Source: an uncultured cyanobacterium (GTDB lineage Bacteria; Cyanobacteriota; Cyanobacteriia; Cyanobacteriales; Nostocaceae). From it: 64,000 bases of DNA. Location: assembly GCA_903903925.1 (NCBI GenBank), contig CAIVAU010000237.1:48736-112735 (forward strand), in the 5' to 3' direction. This document shows positions 33,488 through 43,400 of this stretch, piece by piece. Numbering within the stretch: position 1 is the first letter of the stretch; each line of letters begins with the position of its first letter. The notes below the pieces were generated by a model that saw only the letters and a program-made list of their open reading frames with translations, searched no databases and was not told the DNA's origin. A program made the translations under genes and the position numbers.

Positions 33488-34240
33488 ATGATCTGTTGGC
33501 GCTGCTTTGTCGCCTGTGGTTTTATTACTTTATCTACCTTAGGCTGTGGTGATGGCGCAAACTCAACCGGAAAATATAGTCAGCAAGTTGTACAAGAAAC
33601 TAATGTTGCCAAGTTGCTGAAAGAAGCGAACGTGAGCCAAAAGGCACAGGGTTTTTTAAAGGAAGGTAACAATTTATTCAACTCACATCGCTACGGGGAG
33701 GCGATAGCAGCATACGATAAAGCACTCAGTATCAACCCAGATATCGCTGACGCTTGGATTAACCGAGGTAATGCCTTAACAGCTTTGCAATTCTATCAAG
33801 AAGCTCTAGTCTCATTCGACAAAGCGATCATGATTGAACCTAAAAAGCAAGAAGCTTGGTTTAATAGAGGCAATGCCCTCACAAAGTTACAACGTGTCCA
33901 AGATGCTCTCGCAGCATACGACAAAGTCATTGCTATAAAGTCAAATTCGTCAGATGCTTATGATGCATGGATTAACCGAGGCATTACCCTTGTAAAGTTA
34001 AAACGCTATACAGCAGCTCTCGCATCATACGACAAGGCGATCGCTCTCAACCCAAACAAGCAAGAAGCATATTATAACAAAGCTTGTGCTTATGCTCTAC
34101 AGAACAATCTTGAATTAGCAATTGAGAATCTGCAAAAGGCAATTAAGGTAGTTCCCCAGAAGTACAAGCAGCTCGCAAAAACAGACTCGGATTTTGACAA
34201 ACTTCGTAAGGACAAACAGTTTCAGGAATTAATTCAGTAG
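33488..34240 (+). CDS. TPR repeat lipoprotein
   Basis: A 250-aa protein with a lipobox LSTLGC (Cys20) and at least four TPR units (NLFNSHRYGEAIAAYDKALS, DAWINRGNALTALQFYQEAL, EAWFNRGNALTKLQRVQDAL, DAWINRGITLVKLKRYTAAL). It should be anchored in a membrane and mediate protein contacts. Partner unknown. Confidence 0.85.
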   Translation: MICWRCFVACGFITLSTLGCGDGANSTGKYSQQVVQETNVAKLLKEANVSQKAQGFLKEGNNLFNSHRYGEAIAAYDKALSINPDIADAWINRGNALTALQFYQEALVSFDKAIMIEPKKQEAWFNRGNALTKLQRVQDALAAYDKVIAIKSNSSDAYDAWINRGITLVKLKRYTAALASYDKAIALNPNKQEAYYNKACAYALQNNLELAIENLQKAIKVVPQKYKQLAKTDSDFDKLRKDKQFQELIQ

Positions 34241-34276
34241 GTAGTATAGGATTAATATTTGATTTGTGAAATACAC

Positions 34277-34310
34277 GTAGGGTGTGTTAGCGCAGCGTAA
34301 CGCACCCTAC
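34277..34310. repeat. Palindromic repeat related to 3407-3533
   Basis: GTAGGGTGTGTTAGCGCAGC and GTAACGCACCCTAC form a hairpin. It is preceded by TTTGATTTGTGAAATACAC, similar to the left end of the 3407 element. It lies between the TPR lipoprotein and pstB. Confidence 0.7.
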
Positions 34311-34419
34311 AAGACTACTACCATTCCAATACTGCTCGGTTAACGATAACTGAAACTTCACGACTATGTCTAATGTATTTCAGACTGAAACGAAAAGACA
34401 AGCTTTTTAATGCCATCAG

Positions 34420-35250
34420 TTAACCGAAACGCCCACTGATATACTCTTCAGCTTCTTTAGTCGTGGGAGATCTGAACAGTTCCTCCGTAGGACTGAACTC
34501 AACTAATTTTCCTCGGCGTTTGCCATAGGCGTCGGTTTCTGTGTTGAAAAAAGCAGTCCAATCTGCTGTTCGGGAAGCTTGTTGCATGTTATGAGTCACC
34601 ATGATAATGGTGTATTGCTCTTTGAGTTCAAGGCAAAGTTCCTCAACTTGACGAGTTGAAATGGGATCAAGAGCAGAACAGGGTTCATCCATTAACAACA
34701 CATCTGGCTTCATGGCGATCGCTCTAGCAATGCAAAGCCGTTGTTGTTGTCCCCCAGACAAAGCTGTTCCTTTGGATTTTAGTTTGTCCTTCACTTCATC
34801 CCAAATCGCTGCCCGTCTGAGAGATTTCTCTACCAGTTCATCCAAGTTACCTTTATAGCCGTTCGTACGTGGTGCAAAGGCAATGTTTTCATAAATTGAC
34901 TTCGGAAAAGGGTTTGGTCTTTGGAAAACCATTCCCACTTGACGGCGTAATTTAACTGCGTTAACTTGGGAGTCGTAAACATTCCGACTTCGGTAATTCA
35001 GCTTTCCCTCAACCTTTGCTCCAGGAATTAAATCATTCATCCGGTTAAAGCAACGCAGTAGGGTACTTTTCCCACACCCCGAAGGTCCAATAAAGGCAAT
35101 TATTTGCTTTTCAGGAATTTTTAGATAAACTTCCTGAAGCGCCATAAATCCACTGTAGAAAACCTTAACCCCATCGACATGAAAAACTGCGTTTCTGTTT
35201 TCACTTTCGGCTGTGTTATCTAGTTTTCTTTTGGCGTTGTTGTAGTTCAT
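34420..35250 (-). CDS. pstB: Phosphate ABC transporter ATP-binding protein
   Basis: A 276-aa ABC ATPase with GPSGCGKST (Walker A), the LSGGQQQRLCIARAIAMKPD signature, VLLMDEPCSALDP (Walker B) and MVTHNMQQASR (His switch). The C-terminus FSPTEELFRSPTTKEAEEYI is PstB-like. It powers phosphate import. It is the last gene of the leftward pstSCAB order, 217 bp after pstA with a heptad repeat in between. Confidence 0.97.
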   Translation of the reverse strand: MNYNNAKRKLDNTAESENRNAVFHVDGVKVFYSGFMALQEVYLKIPEKQIIAFIGPSGCGKSTLLRCFNRMNDLIPGAKVEGKLNYRSRNVYDSQVNAVKLRRQVGMVFQRPNPFPKSIYENIAFAPRTNGYKGNLDELVEKSLRRAAIWDEVKDKLKSKGTALSGGQQQRLCIARAIAMKPDVLLMDEPCSALDPISTRQVEELCLELKEQYTIIMVTHNMQQASRTADWTAFFNTETDAYGKRRGKLVEFSPTEELFRSPTTKEAEEYISGRFG

Positions 35251-35390
35251 GTTCTTTCCTTGTTTTCAAATATTTGTTATGGTTTTGTAAGAATTCAGGA
35301 GTCAGGAGTCAGGATTCAGAATTGTTAAAGAATCGGCAGATAATAAAAGCCATTGTTGAGATGGGGAGACAGATACTAAACCCTTATTAA

Positions 35391-35467
35391 CTCCAGACTC
35401 CAGACTCCAGACTCCAGACTCCAGACTCCAGACTCCAGACTCCAGACTCCTGACTCCTGACTCCTGA
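35391..35467. repeat. Heptad tandem repeat (CCAGACT)n downstream of pstA
   Basis: About ten units of CCAGACT/CCTGACT in tandem. On the pst mRNA strand this reads AGTCTGG, the complement of the repeat that precedes pstA (36371-36535). A short GGAGTCA run also lies at 35289-35320. Confidence 0.9.
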
Positions 35468-36355
35468 TTAATGAAGTAGCGAGTAGCGTTGCCGAATATA
35501 TATTGCTATGCCATTGAGAACCAAAATCACAAGCAGCAAAGCAATGATTGTTGCCGCTGCTGCGTTCGCAAAACCCGGTTCTGGGCGAGTGATGTAGCTA
35601 TAAATTTGGATGGGCAATGCCATAAATCTCTGAAATAAACCAGGGTTGAATGTCAAGAAACTTACAGCCCCAACCACGATTAGAGATGCTGCATCACCAA
35701 TGGCACGGGAGACTGAGATAATGACTCCTGTGAGGATACCTGGAATGGCATAAGGTAAAACATGACTCCTGACTGTCTGCCACTTGGTTATACCTAAGCC
35801 ATAGGAAGCATATCTTAGAGAATCTGGAACTGATCGGATAGCCTCTCTCGATGTCACAATAATGACTGGTAAAGACAGTAAGGATAAAGTGAGTGCCCCA
35901 GAAATTAAAGCAGGACCAAAACCTAAAAGATAATTGAAAACCCCTAAACCCAGCAATCCATAAACAATTGAAGGGACTCCAGCCAAATTGCTAATGTTAA
36001 TCTCAATCACATCAGTCCACCAGGTTTTGGGTGCATATTCTTCGAGATACAAAGCTGATCCCACACCAATTGGTACTGCGACTAAAATAACGATGACTCC
36101 CAAAGAAATGCTACTGACAATAGCAGGAAGGATGCCACCTTGATCGGGGAATCGGGAAGGCGTTTCAGTCAAAAAACCGGGAGTCAAAAATCTAGCTAAT
36201 CCATCTTTGCCAATATCAAAGATGAGAAGAGCCAGAATAAATAAGCCAATTAGCAATCCCAGTAAAAAAATATATTCAAATACTTTGCCTACAGTTTCCC
36301 TTCTCTCTATATTTGGAGTAAATTCTTGAGAATTATCTGATGTTGAAGTAGCCAT
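35468..36355 (-). CDS. pstA: Phosphate ABC transporter permease PstA
   Basis: A 295-aa protein with six hydrophobic segments. It contains LEEYAPKTWWTDVIEINISN and LAGVPSIVYGLLGLGVF, the PstA-type EAA region (SLRYASYGLGITKWQTVRSH) and SRAIGDAASLIVVGA. It forms the membrane channel with PstC. It is flanked on both sides by complementary heptad repeats. Confidence 0.96.
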   Translation of the reverse strand: MATSTSDNSQEFTPNIERRETVGKVFEYIFLLGLLIGLFILALLIFDIGKDGLARFLTPGFLTETPSRFPDQGGILPAIVSSISLGVIVILVAVPIGVGSALYLEEYAPKTWWTDVIEINISNLAGVPSIVYGLLGLGVFNYLLGFGPALISGALTLSLLSLPVIIVTSREAIRSVPDSLRYASYGLGITKWQTVRSHVLPYAIPGILTGVIISVSRAIGDAASLIVVGAVSFLTFNPGLFQRFMALPIQIYSYITRPEPGFANAAAATIIALLLVILVLNGIAIYIRQRYSLLH

Positions 36356-36370
36356 TCTTATTTTACGAGT

Positions 36371-36535
36371 TAGGAGTCAGGAGTCAGGAGTCAGGAGTCT
36401 GGAGTCAGGAGTCTGGAGTCTGGAGTCTGGAGTCTGGAGTCTGGAGTCTGGAGTCAGGAGTCTGGAGTCTGGAGTCTGGAGTTATGAGTCAGGAGTTATG
36501 AGTTATGAGTCAGGAATTAGGAGTTAGGAACTAGG
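36371..36535. repeat. Heptad tandem repeat (GGAGTCT/GGAGTCA)n upstream of pstA
   Basis: About 20 units, with GGAGTCA, GGAGTCT and GAGTTAT variants. It is the reverse complement of the repeat past pstA. A further CTGACTC run (36559-36588) lies next to the end of pstC. This type of short tandem repeat is known from heterocystous cyanobacteria. Confidence 0.9.
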
Positions 36536-36592
36536 ATGTAGAAATACAGCCTTGGGCATTCTGACTCCTGACTCCTGACTCCTGACTTCTGT

Positions 36593-37516
36593 TCATTCAT
36601 ATTTTTCTTTAAAGCGATTAGAAAACCAATGACTGAAAATGTTTAAAGCTAAAGTCATCAAAAACAAAACAGCCCCTACTGCATATAAGGTATCGTAGTT
36701 GATGCTGTTGCGCGGACTATCTCCACCAGAAATTTGAGCCATGTAGGCTGTCATGGTTTCTATCGACTCCATAGGATTAAGAGTCAGCTTTGGCTGTTGT
36801 CCAGCAGCAATTAGAACAGTCATTGTTTCGCCAACAGCTCGAGAAATGCCAAGAATGATTGAGGCAATGATTCCAGAAAGAGCAGCAGGAAGAACAATTT
36901 TGAATATAGCTTCCAATTTAGTGATTCCTAATCCGTAAGCTCCTTCCCGTAAAGCGCGAGGAACTGCGCTAATAGCGTCTAAACTGATGGAACCGACGGT
37001 AGGAATAATCATGACTCCCATCATGATCCCAGCACTCAAGGCGTTGAAGATTTCTAGTGGTAGAAAACTCCGTAGCAACGGTGTCAAAAACAACAGAGCG
37101 AAGTAGCCATTGACAACAGTAGGTATTCCCGCCAGTAGTTCGACGGCTGGACGTAAAATTGCTGCTACTTTGGGTTGAGCATACTCACTCAAATAGATGG
37201 CGGAAGATAAACCTAAAGGAATCGCAACTAACATGGCGATCGCAGTCGTTAGTAAAGTGCCATTAATTAAGGGCCAAATGCCAAAGTGTTGATCTGAAAA
37301 TAGAGGTGTCCACTCGGTGTCGAACAAAAACTTACTAATGGGAACCTTTTGGAAAAACTCCCATGTCACTTGTGAGATTATTGCGATAATGCCAATGGTA
37401 GTGAGGACAGAAACTAATCCGCAACAAAATAAAACAACCTCTACAATTTTTTCTTGAATATCATCAGATGCACTGTGATGAAGCGATCGCTCATGTTCCT
37501 GATTTGTGTTTTGCAT
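36593..37516 (-). CDS. pstC: Phosphate ABC transporter permease PstC
   Basis: A 307-aa protein with six hydrophobic segments, IYLSEYAQPKVAAILRPAVE and LLAGIPTVVNGYFAL, and the EAA loop ALREGAYGLGITKLEAIFKI. The partner permease is PstA. It starts 21 bp after pstS. Confidence 0.96.
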   Translation of the reverse strand: MQNTNQEHERSLHHSASDDIQEKIVEVVLFCCGLVSVLTTIGIIAIISQVTWEFFQKVPISKFLFDTEWTPLFSDQHFGIWPLINGTLLTTAIAMLVAIPLGLSSAIYLSEYAQPKVAAILRPAVELLAGIPTVVNGYFALLFLTPLLRSFLPLEIFNALSAGIMMGVMIIPTVGSISLDAISAVPRALREGAYGLGITKLEAIFKIVLPAALSGIIASIILGISRAVGETMTVLIAAGQQPKLTLNPMESIETMTAYMAQISGGDSPRNSINYDTLYAVGAVLFLMTLALNIFSHWFSNRFKEKYE

Positions 37517-37537
37517 TGTTAGTTGTTAGTGGTTCTC

Positions 37538-38545
37538 CTAAAGATACTTTGTGATTGGCTGACCAGGTTTTGCGTCTTTGAAATCAGAACCTGTTTTATC
37601 AGCCGTAAATCTTTGTTTGATCTTTGCATAAGCATCATCTGTTAGTTCGACATAGCCAGACTGTTCGACCCACTTCTTAGAATTGTCTAAATAGAAATTA
37701 ACAAACTCTCTCACGACTGGCTTACTGTCTAGGGATTTCTGGCTGACATAGATAAAGAGAGGACGAGACAAAGGTGTGTAAGTGTTGGTAGCAATTTTAG
37801 AGGGAGGATCTGGTGTTTCACAGTTTCCTTTTGGAGTTTCTACAGCAATGAGATTTAGCTGATCTTTCTTCGCCAAGTAGTAAGAAATTCCCACGTACCC
37901 TAGCGCACTTTCGTCACCTGAAATTCCTTGAACAAGAACGTTTTGATTTTGAGTGGAAGTGTAATCTGTGCGACTGGCTTTAGATTTTTTATTGATAGCC
38001 TGTGTGAAATAGTCAAATGTTCCCGTATCAGAAGAAGGAGCATAGAGCGTTAATTTCTCATTAGGGAATTTTGCATTAACTTGATTCCAGTTTTTTACTT
38101 TATTATTTGATTTTGGACTCCAAACTTTGTTAAGTTCAGCAATAGACATGCATGTCACAAAGTTATTTTTCTTGTTGGTGATCACAGCAATTCCGTCTAG
38201 AGCAACAGGCAACTCTACAAAATCAATTCCCTTTTTTTTACAATTGGCAATCTCCTCTTTTTTTATAGCGCGTGAAGCACCAGCAATATCAATTTGACCT
38301 GAGCAAAACTTACTCATGCCACCACCCGTTCCACTAAAGGCAACACTGATCTGGGCATCAGGTTTTACCTTTTTATATTCTTCAGCAACTGCTTGATGGA
38401 GAGGATAACCTACAGTTCCACCATCAATGCTTATTTGCTGTTTCTTCTCTTCAGCACCGCTACAAGCACTTGTACCGCAGGCAACAAGCATCAGTATTAT
38501 TGGTAGAAATAGACCCTTTAATTGGCTATCGAATAGCATTTTCAT
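37538..38545 (-). CDS. pstS: Phosphate-binding lipoprotein PstS
   Basis: A 335-aa substrate-binding protein with a lipoprotein signal (MLVACGTSACSG, LVAC lipobox) and phosphate-site motifs GTVGYPLHQAVAEEYK, AFSGTGGGMSKFCSG, GASRAI and APSSDTGTFDYF. The ATG at 38545 begins a normal signal peptide; a GTG 63 nt upstream is less likely. It is the first gene of the operon. Confidence 0.95.
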   Translation of the reverse strand: MKMLFDSQLKGLFLPIILMLVACGTSACSGAEEKKQQISIDGGTVGYPLHQAVAEEYKKVKPDAQISVAFSGTGGGMSKFCSGQIDIAGASRAIKKEEIANCKKKGIDFVELPVALDGIAVITNKKNNFVTCMSIAELNKVWSPKSNNKVKNWNQVNAKFPNEKLTLYAPSSDTGTFDYFTQAINKKSKASRTDYTSTQNQNVLVQGISGDESALGYVGISYYLAKKDQLNLIAVETPKGNCETPDPPSKIATNTYTPLSRPLFIYVSQKSLDSKPVVREFVNFYLDNSKKWVEQSGYVELTDDAYAKIKQRFTADKTGSDFKDAKPGQPITKYL

Positions 38546-39143
38546 ATTAAGTTGAACTTTTTTATTTAATAAAATATGGTTACATAAAACTCTGGCAAAA
38601 CTTTTCACAAGATTTGCTCAGGTTAGTTTAATTTTAATTTTAGTTAATTTAAATTAGTACTTTGCAAGAGTAATCCTCAGTAGAAGTTTTATGATATCTG
38701 TAACTTCTCACGGGCAGAAATTGCGCTTTTTCGACCACCTAGGGGCGCAATGCATTGCGCCCTTACATCATTTCTGGAGATGTCTATTTAGTGACATCAA
38801 AACAATTGAGATTGAGATCTAAACTCTACAAATTTGATACTCTTGCCCACTTGCCATCTCCTCCTAAGTATTCTTTTGGAATGATTTAATACACTAAATG
38901 TATTGATATACAGTATATTCAGTATTTAATTATTGCACAGGCAGCACAAAAAATCAACCTTTTGGAGAATTTTGCTTAACTGAGTCAACCTTGGCAATCT
39001 GAAGCGTTCTCCAATGTTAGCAAAGTCGATATCGGTGATACACCTAAGATGTTCACTGGCGTTTCACGCTTGATGCTGTCATTAAATGCGCGTTCTGCCC
39101 TAAATAATTCTGACCAAGCTGCCTCAGCGTGACTTTTCACTTT
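38546..39143. other. Region upstream of pstS, with a REP-like repeat and a gene remnant
   Basis: On the minus strand just upstream of pstS, TTAA-rich direct repeats (TTAACTAAAATTAAAATTAA) could be a weak Pho box; this is tentative. A REP-like repeat lies at 38740-38785. At about 38982-39132 the + strand reads SQPWQSEAFSNVSKVDIGDT followed by a stop some 30 codons later, with no start codon; it may be a gene fragment, family unknown. Confidence 0.4.
38740..38785. repeat. REP-like palindrome (GTAGGGGCG family), copy 3
   Basis: TAGGGGCGCAATGCATTGCG and CCCTTA form a palindrome followed by CATCATTTCTGGAGATGTCT, the reverse complement of the left part of the 16666-16726 copy. Confidence 0.7.
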
Positions 39144-39374
39144 TCACTGCTTATTCTGGAAGACCTGCTTACCTGAAGAGAACCATTTCCAAAATGTCCA
39201 ATTGCGCCAGAATATCAGATTTGCCGTTAAAGGTCTATGGGTAGAAATGTGTTGTTCCCTATTCTCTACTTCCCAGCGATCGCGCTTCTGTTCACTTGAC
39301 TCCATCCTGTTCACTGGAAATGGCGACCAAGGTTCACCGTCTGTCAACTCTCTTTCTATGCGCTCAAAAAACAT
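39144..39374 (-). CDS. Small hypothetical protein
   Basis: A 76-aa ORF beginning MFFERIERELTDGEPWSPFP, preceded by AGAGGA 4 nt before the ATG, which favours translation. I recognise no domain. It could also be a fragment of a larger gene. Confidence 0.35.
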   Translation of the reverse strand: MFFERIERELTDGEPWSPFPVNRMESSEQKRDRWEVENREQHISTHRPLTANLIFWRNWTFWKWFSSGKQVFQNKQ

Positions 39375-39481
39375 ATCTTCCTCTTAAAACTCGTTGGCGA
39401 TTCTTGAATTTTTGAGAAAAGTAGCAGATGGAAAGTAGGTATTCACCTGCTACTAGTAAATTGTCAGACAACGTTGAAGGG

Positions 39482-40048
39482 TTAATTTATGTGGGCCAAT
39501 TCTTTAGCAACTGATTGAAAACTGTTGACAGATTGGATAAACTCCTGTAAAGCTTCTTTCAATCTCTCGTCAATTTCCTCATCAAGCTGGAGACTACCAT
39601 CAGGCTGTATTTGCAGCTGTTTGTCTACCGCATAAACTCCGCCTAGGATATGTCGTGCTCTTAACTCAGATAGCACAGGTTTCAGGGCATACTCAATTGC
39701 CAACAAATGGGCGATAGTTCCACCAGTAGCAATTGGCAACACGACCTTTCCTGACAAAGCCCTTTGTGGCAGCAAGTCTAAAAATGCTTTGAGCACTCCT
39801 GTGTATGATGCTTTGTAAATCGGGGTGGAAACAATTATACCATCGGCCTTCTCTAAGAGAGCTTTCGGCTGATTGAGCGCGGGACTATCATATCTGCCAA
39901 AGACTAAGTCCTCAGCAGGTAAATCGCGAACTGAGATGATATCGGTTTGGAAACCCTGTGGCTGTAAAATTTTGCTGGCGTATTCCAGAAGGGTGTAAGT
40001 CCTTGAGGGATGAGCCGGACTGCCTGCGATCGCTAAGATATAAGCCAT
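39482..40048 (-). CDS. NADPH-dependent FMN reductase (SsuE-like)
   Basis: A 188-aa flavodoxin-fold protein: ILAIAGSPAHPSRTYTLLEY (FMN phosphate loop), ADGIIVSTPIYKASYTGVLK and LDLLPQRALSGKVVLPIATG. This matches SsuE-type reductases that supply reduced flavin for sulfonate use. The ATG at 40048 is preferred over a TTG 15 nt upstream and has AAGGTGAG nearby. No ssu genes are adjacent. Confidence 0.9.
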   Translation of the reverse strand: MAYILAIAGSPAHPSRTYTLLEYASKILQPQGFQTDIISVRDLPAEDLVFGRYDSPALNQPKALLEKADGIIVSTPIYKASYTGVLKAFLDLLPQRALSGKVVLPIATGGTIAHLLAIEYALKPVLSELRARHILGGVYAVDKQLQIQPDGSLQLDEEIDERLKEALQEFIQSVNSFQSVAKELAHIN

Positions 40049-40432
40049 TTTTCTCACCTTCAAAAGTACTGTAAATTGATCGATAAACCGTATTTTAGAA
40101 AACTAAATAAATATCTTTACACAGATAAGTGATTAAAGCAAGACGGTTTACGAAAAAATACCGCTATTGGTTAGGCTATAGTATTCATTCAGGCCTCTGG
40201 TGGTATCTGACAACAAGCCCATCCGAAAGTCTACGTGTGTCTCTTCTTGATGCATTTATCGCTCATTTTGTCAATACGTAACTTCTACTTTATTTTACTC
40301 AGCTATTGGTGGACGAGAAATCCAAATCAGTATTTACACTGTTTTCCAGGTATACGGGTTACTGAGTATATTGAGATATAAGAATATGAAGTTTATGTCA
40401 AGCTCCTAAAGGAAAAGAGCATCATTGCTGAT
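40049..40432. other. Promoter-side gap, no gene
   Basis: AT-rich divergent region between the FMN reductase and the GGDEF-EAL gene. No repeat or RNA structure is recognised. Confidence 0.35.
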
Positions 40433-43400
40433 ATGAGACTCGTCGGCTGTTGGAACTTAATTGCTTGTTTGGGCCGCTCCCTGACGCAAAGTCCACTAAT
40501 TGTAATTACAAGTACTGATTTAGCGTGGGTAAATTTGGCGGTTGCGGCAATGATCATCATGCTCTGTGTTGTCATCTGGCGAAATGCCTGGACATTTAAT
40601 CAAATGCAACAGGTTCGCCAAACAATAGAGCAAAAGCTTCATGAGTCAGAACAGCGCTTTTACAAGGTGTTTGACCAAGCCCCTTTTGTGGTGCAGCTTT
40701 ATACATCCGATGGAACATTACGTCAAACCAATCAAGCGGGGAAAACTGTTTGGGGTGATTCCCCCAATGTTTTAGAAGGGTATAACGTGTTGCAAGATTC
40801 ACAGGCTAATTCTTTCGGTCATTTGCCCTATTTACAAAGGGCATTTGCTGGAGAAATTGTGACCTTGCCCCCGATATTTTACAACCCTGTCATCAATGGT
40901 CATACAGATCATTCTCGCTGGTTGGAGGGGTTTGCTTATCCGGTCAAGAATGAATTAGGTGAGGTGCTTTCAGTCGTATTAGTAACGAAAGACATCACAG
41001 ATCGCAAGCAAACAGAAGAAGCATTGCAGCTAAGATTGCAGCAGCTTGTGAGTGAGAACAAGCAACTGACGGAAAATTTTTTAGCAATTGGAGCGGAATT
41101 GGGTTCCGTACTTCAACGCCAGCAAATAGAAATTGCACTACAGGAGAGTGAGGAACGTTTTCAAGCCTTTATGAACCACAATCCCACTGTAGCGTTTATG
41201 AAGGACGAGGTAGGATGTTTTGTTTATGCTAATGAGTCGTTTGAGCGTGTGTTTGATGTAAAATTAGCTGATTTGAGAGGAAAAACGGATTTTGACTGGC
41301 TGCCCGAAGAAGCGGCAAGACAGGTGCGTGAGAATGATGCTGCTGTACTGGCAACGGGACAAGCCTCAGAAATAATTGAAACGCTCCCCATGTCTAATGG
41401 CAACCTTCGTTACTTACTAGTTGTTAGGTTTCCGTTTCAAGATTCTACTGGACGATACGTGGGTGGTGTAGCTGTTGACATTACGGATCGCAAACGAGTG
41501 GAAGAGGAGTTACGGGAGAGCCAGCAACAGTTAAGTTTAGCATTTGAAGGTTCTGGGGATGGATTATGGGATATGAACATTGTTACCTCAGAGGGTTATC
41601 TCAGTTCTCGCTGGTTAGAGATGTTGGGTTATGTAGAGGGTGATTTCGCAGTCAATATAGGTACATGGACAAATCTGATTCATCCCGATGATCAGCCTTT
41701 AGCCTTGAACTGTTTAAATGCTCATCTCAATGATCCTACAATTCCTTATGAATTTGAGTATCGACTTCTCACAAAATCTGGTGAGTGGAAATGGATTGCC
41801 AACTATGGCAAAGTTGTAGCTCGAGATGAGACAGGTCAACCGCTACGTCTGGTAGGAGTTCATCGAGATGTGAATGCTCGCAAGCAAGCAGAAATTGCTT
41901 TGCAACAAAGTGAAATTCGCTACCGTGCTATTGTTGAAGACCAGACTGAACTCATTGTTCGGTATTTGGCAGACGGCACAATCACCTTTGCTAACCAAGC
42001 TTACGCGCTCTACTTTGGGCTATCGCTAGAGACACTCATCGGAAGCTGCTATAAACCCATCATATTTGTTGCCGACCGTGAGCGAGTTGCTCAATTAATG
42101 GCTTCAATAAGTGCTGATAATCCTGTCGTCACAATTGAAAATCGCGTGATTGTAGGGGACGAAGTGCGCTGGACTCAGTGGTATACTCGGATGCTGTTTG
42201 ACGAGCAAGGGCGCTTTATGGAGTTTCAATCGGTGGGACGTGATATCACCGTCCTAAAGCAAACCGAAGAAACACTCTTTCACGAGAAAGAATTAGCTCA
42301 GGTCACATTGCAATCGATCGGAGATGCAGTGATTACCACAGACGCGACTGGCAGAGTTGAATACCTCAATCCAGTTGCAGAATCTTTGACCGGATGGAGC
42401 CAACTAGCAGCAAGAGGAGTGCCGTTAGCAGAAGTTTTTAGACTAGTGCATGAAACAACGCGAGAGCCTGTTATGAACCCAATTGAGCAAGCATTAAAGG
42501 AAAATCGAGTTGTGGGTTTGGCAAACCATACTGTCTTAATTTCCCGTAATAATCAGGAAATTCCGATAGAAGACTCGGCAGCACCCATCCGAAATCGTGA
42601 GGGAAAGATTATTGGTGCGGTCATGGTTTTTCATGATGTGACTCAGAACCGGACTCTTTCGCGTCAGCTATCCTGGCAAGCAAGCCATGATGCTCTAACC
42701 GGATTAGTGAATCGTCGGGAGTTTGAGCGCCAAGTTGAACAAGCGTTGAGTCTTGCTAAGTTAGACTATCAGGTTCATGCGTTGTGCTACCTGGATCTTG
42801 ATCGCTTCAAGATTGTCAATGATACCTGTGGTCATATAGCTGGAGACGAATTACTGCGTCAAATTACCGCATTGCTGCAGGGAAAAATTCGTAAAACTGA
42901 CACACTAGCGCGATTGGGAGGCGATGAATTTGGCGTGTTACTCAATCAATGTACCTTGAAGCAAGCCTTACGAGTTGCCAATAAACTGCGCGAGTGTGTT
43001 CACGAGTTCCGGTTTGTTTGGCAAGAGCAGGCATTCACAATTGGAGCAAGTATCGGCTTGGTCGGCATTGACGCCGATAGCACGAGCTTTGCAGAGATTG
43101 TCAGCGCGGCTGACGCGGCTTGCTATACTGCCAAAAACCGAGGACGCAATCGTGTGTATGTGGCTGAGACTAATGACCTAGAGCTATTACAACAGCGAGG
43201 TGAAATGCAATGGGTTAGCCGCATTGGTCAAGCTTTAGAAAGCGATCTCTTTTGTCTCTATGCTCAACCAATTGCCGCTATCACTCCAACTGCTCAAAAA
43301 GGCGATCATTACGAAGTTTTGTTACGTCTATGCGATGAGGAAGGAAACTTAGTCCCGCCGATGGCATTTATTCCAGCAGCAGAACGTTATAACTTAATGC

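Noticed and set aside
38600..38680. Pho box upstream of pstS
   Set aside because: TTAA-rich repeats are present but do not give three good 8-mers with 11-bp spacing; not called as a feature.
39178..39440. Additional GGAAA-N6-TTTCC operator sites near 39 kb
   Set aside because: Half-sites exist (CCATTTCC, GATGGAAAG), but no full palindrome was found.
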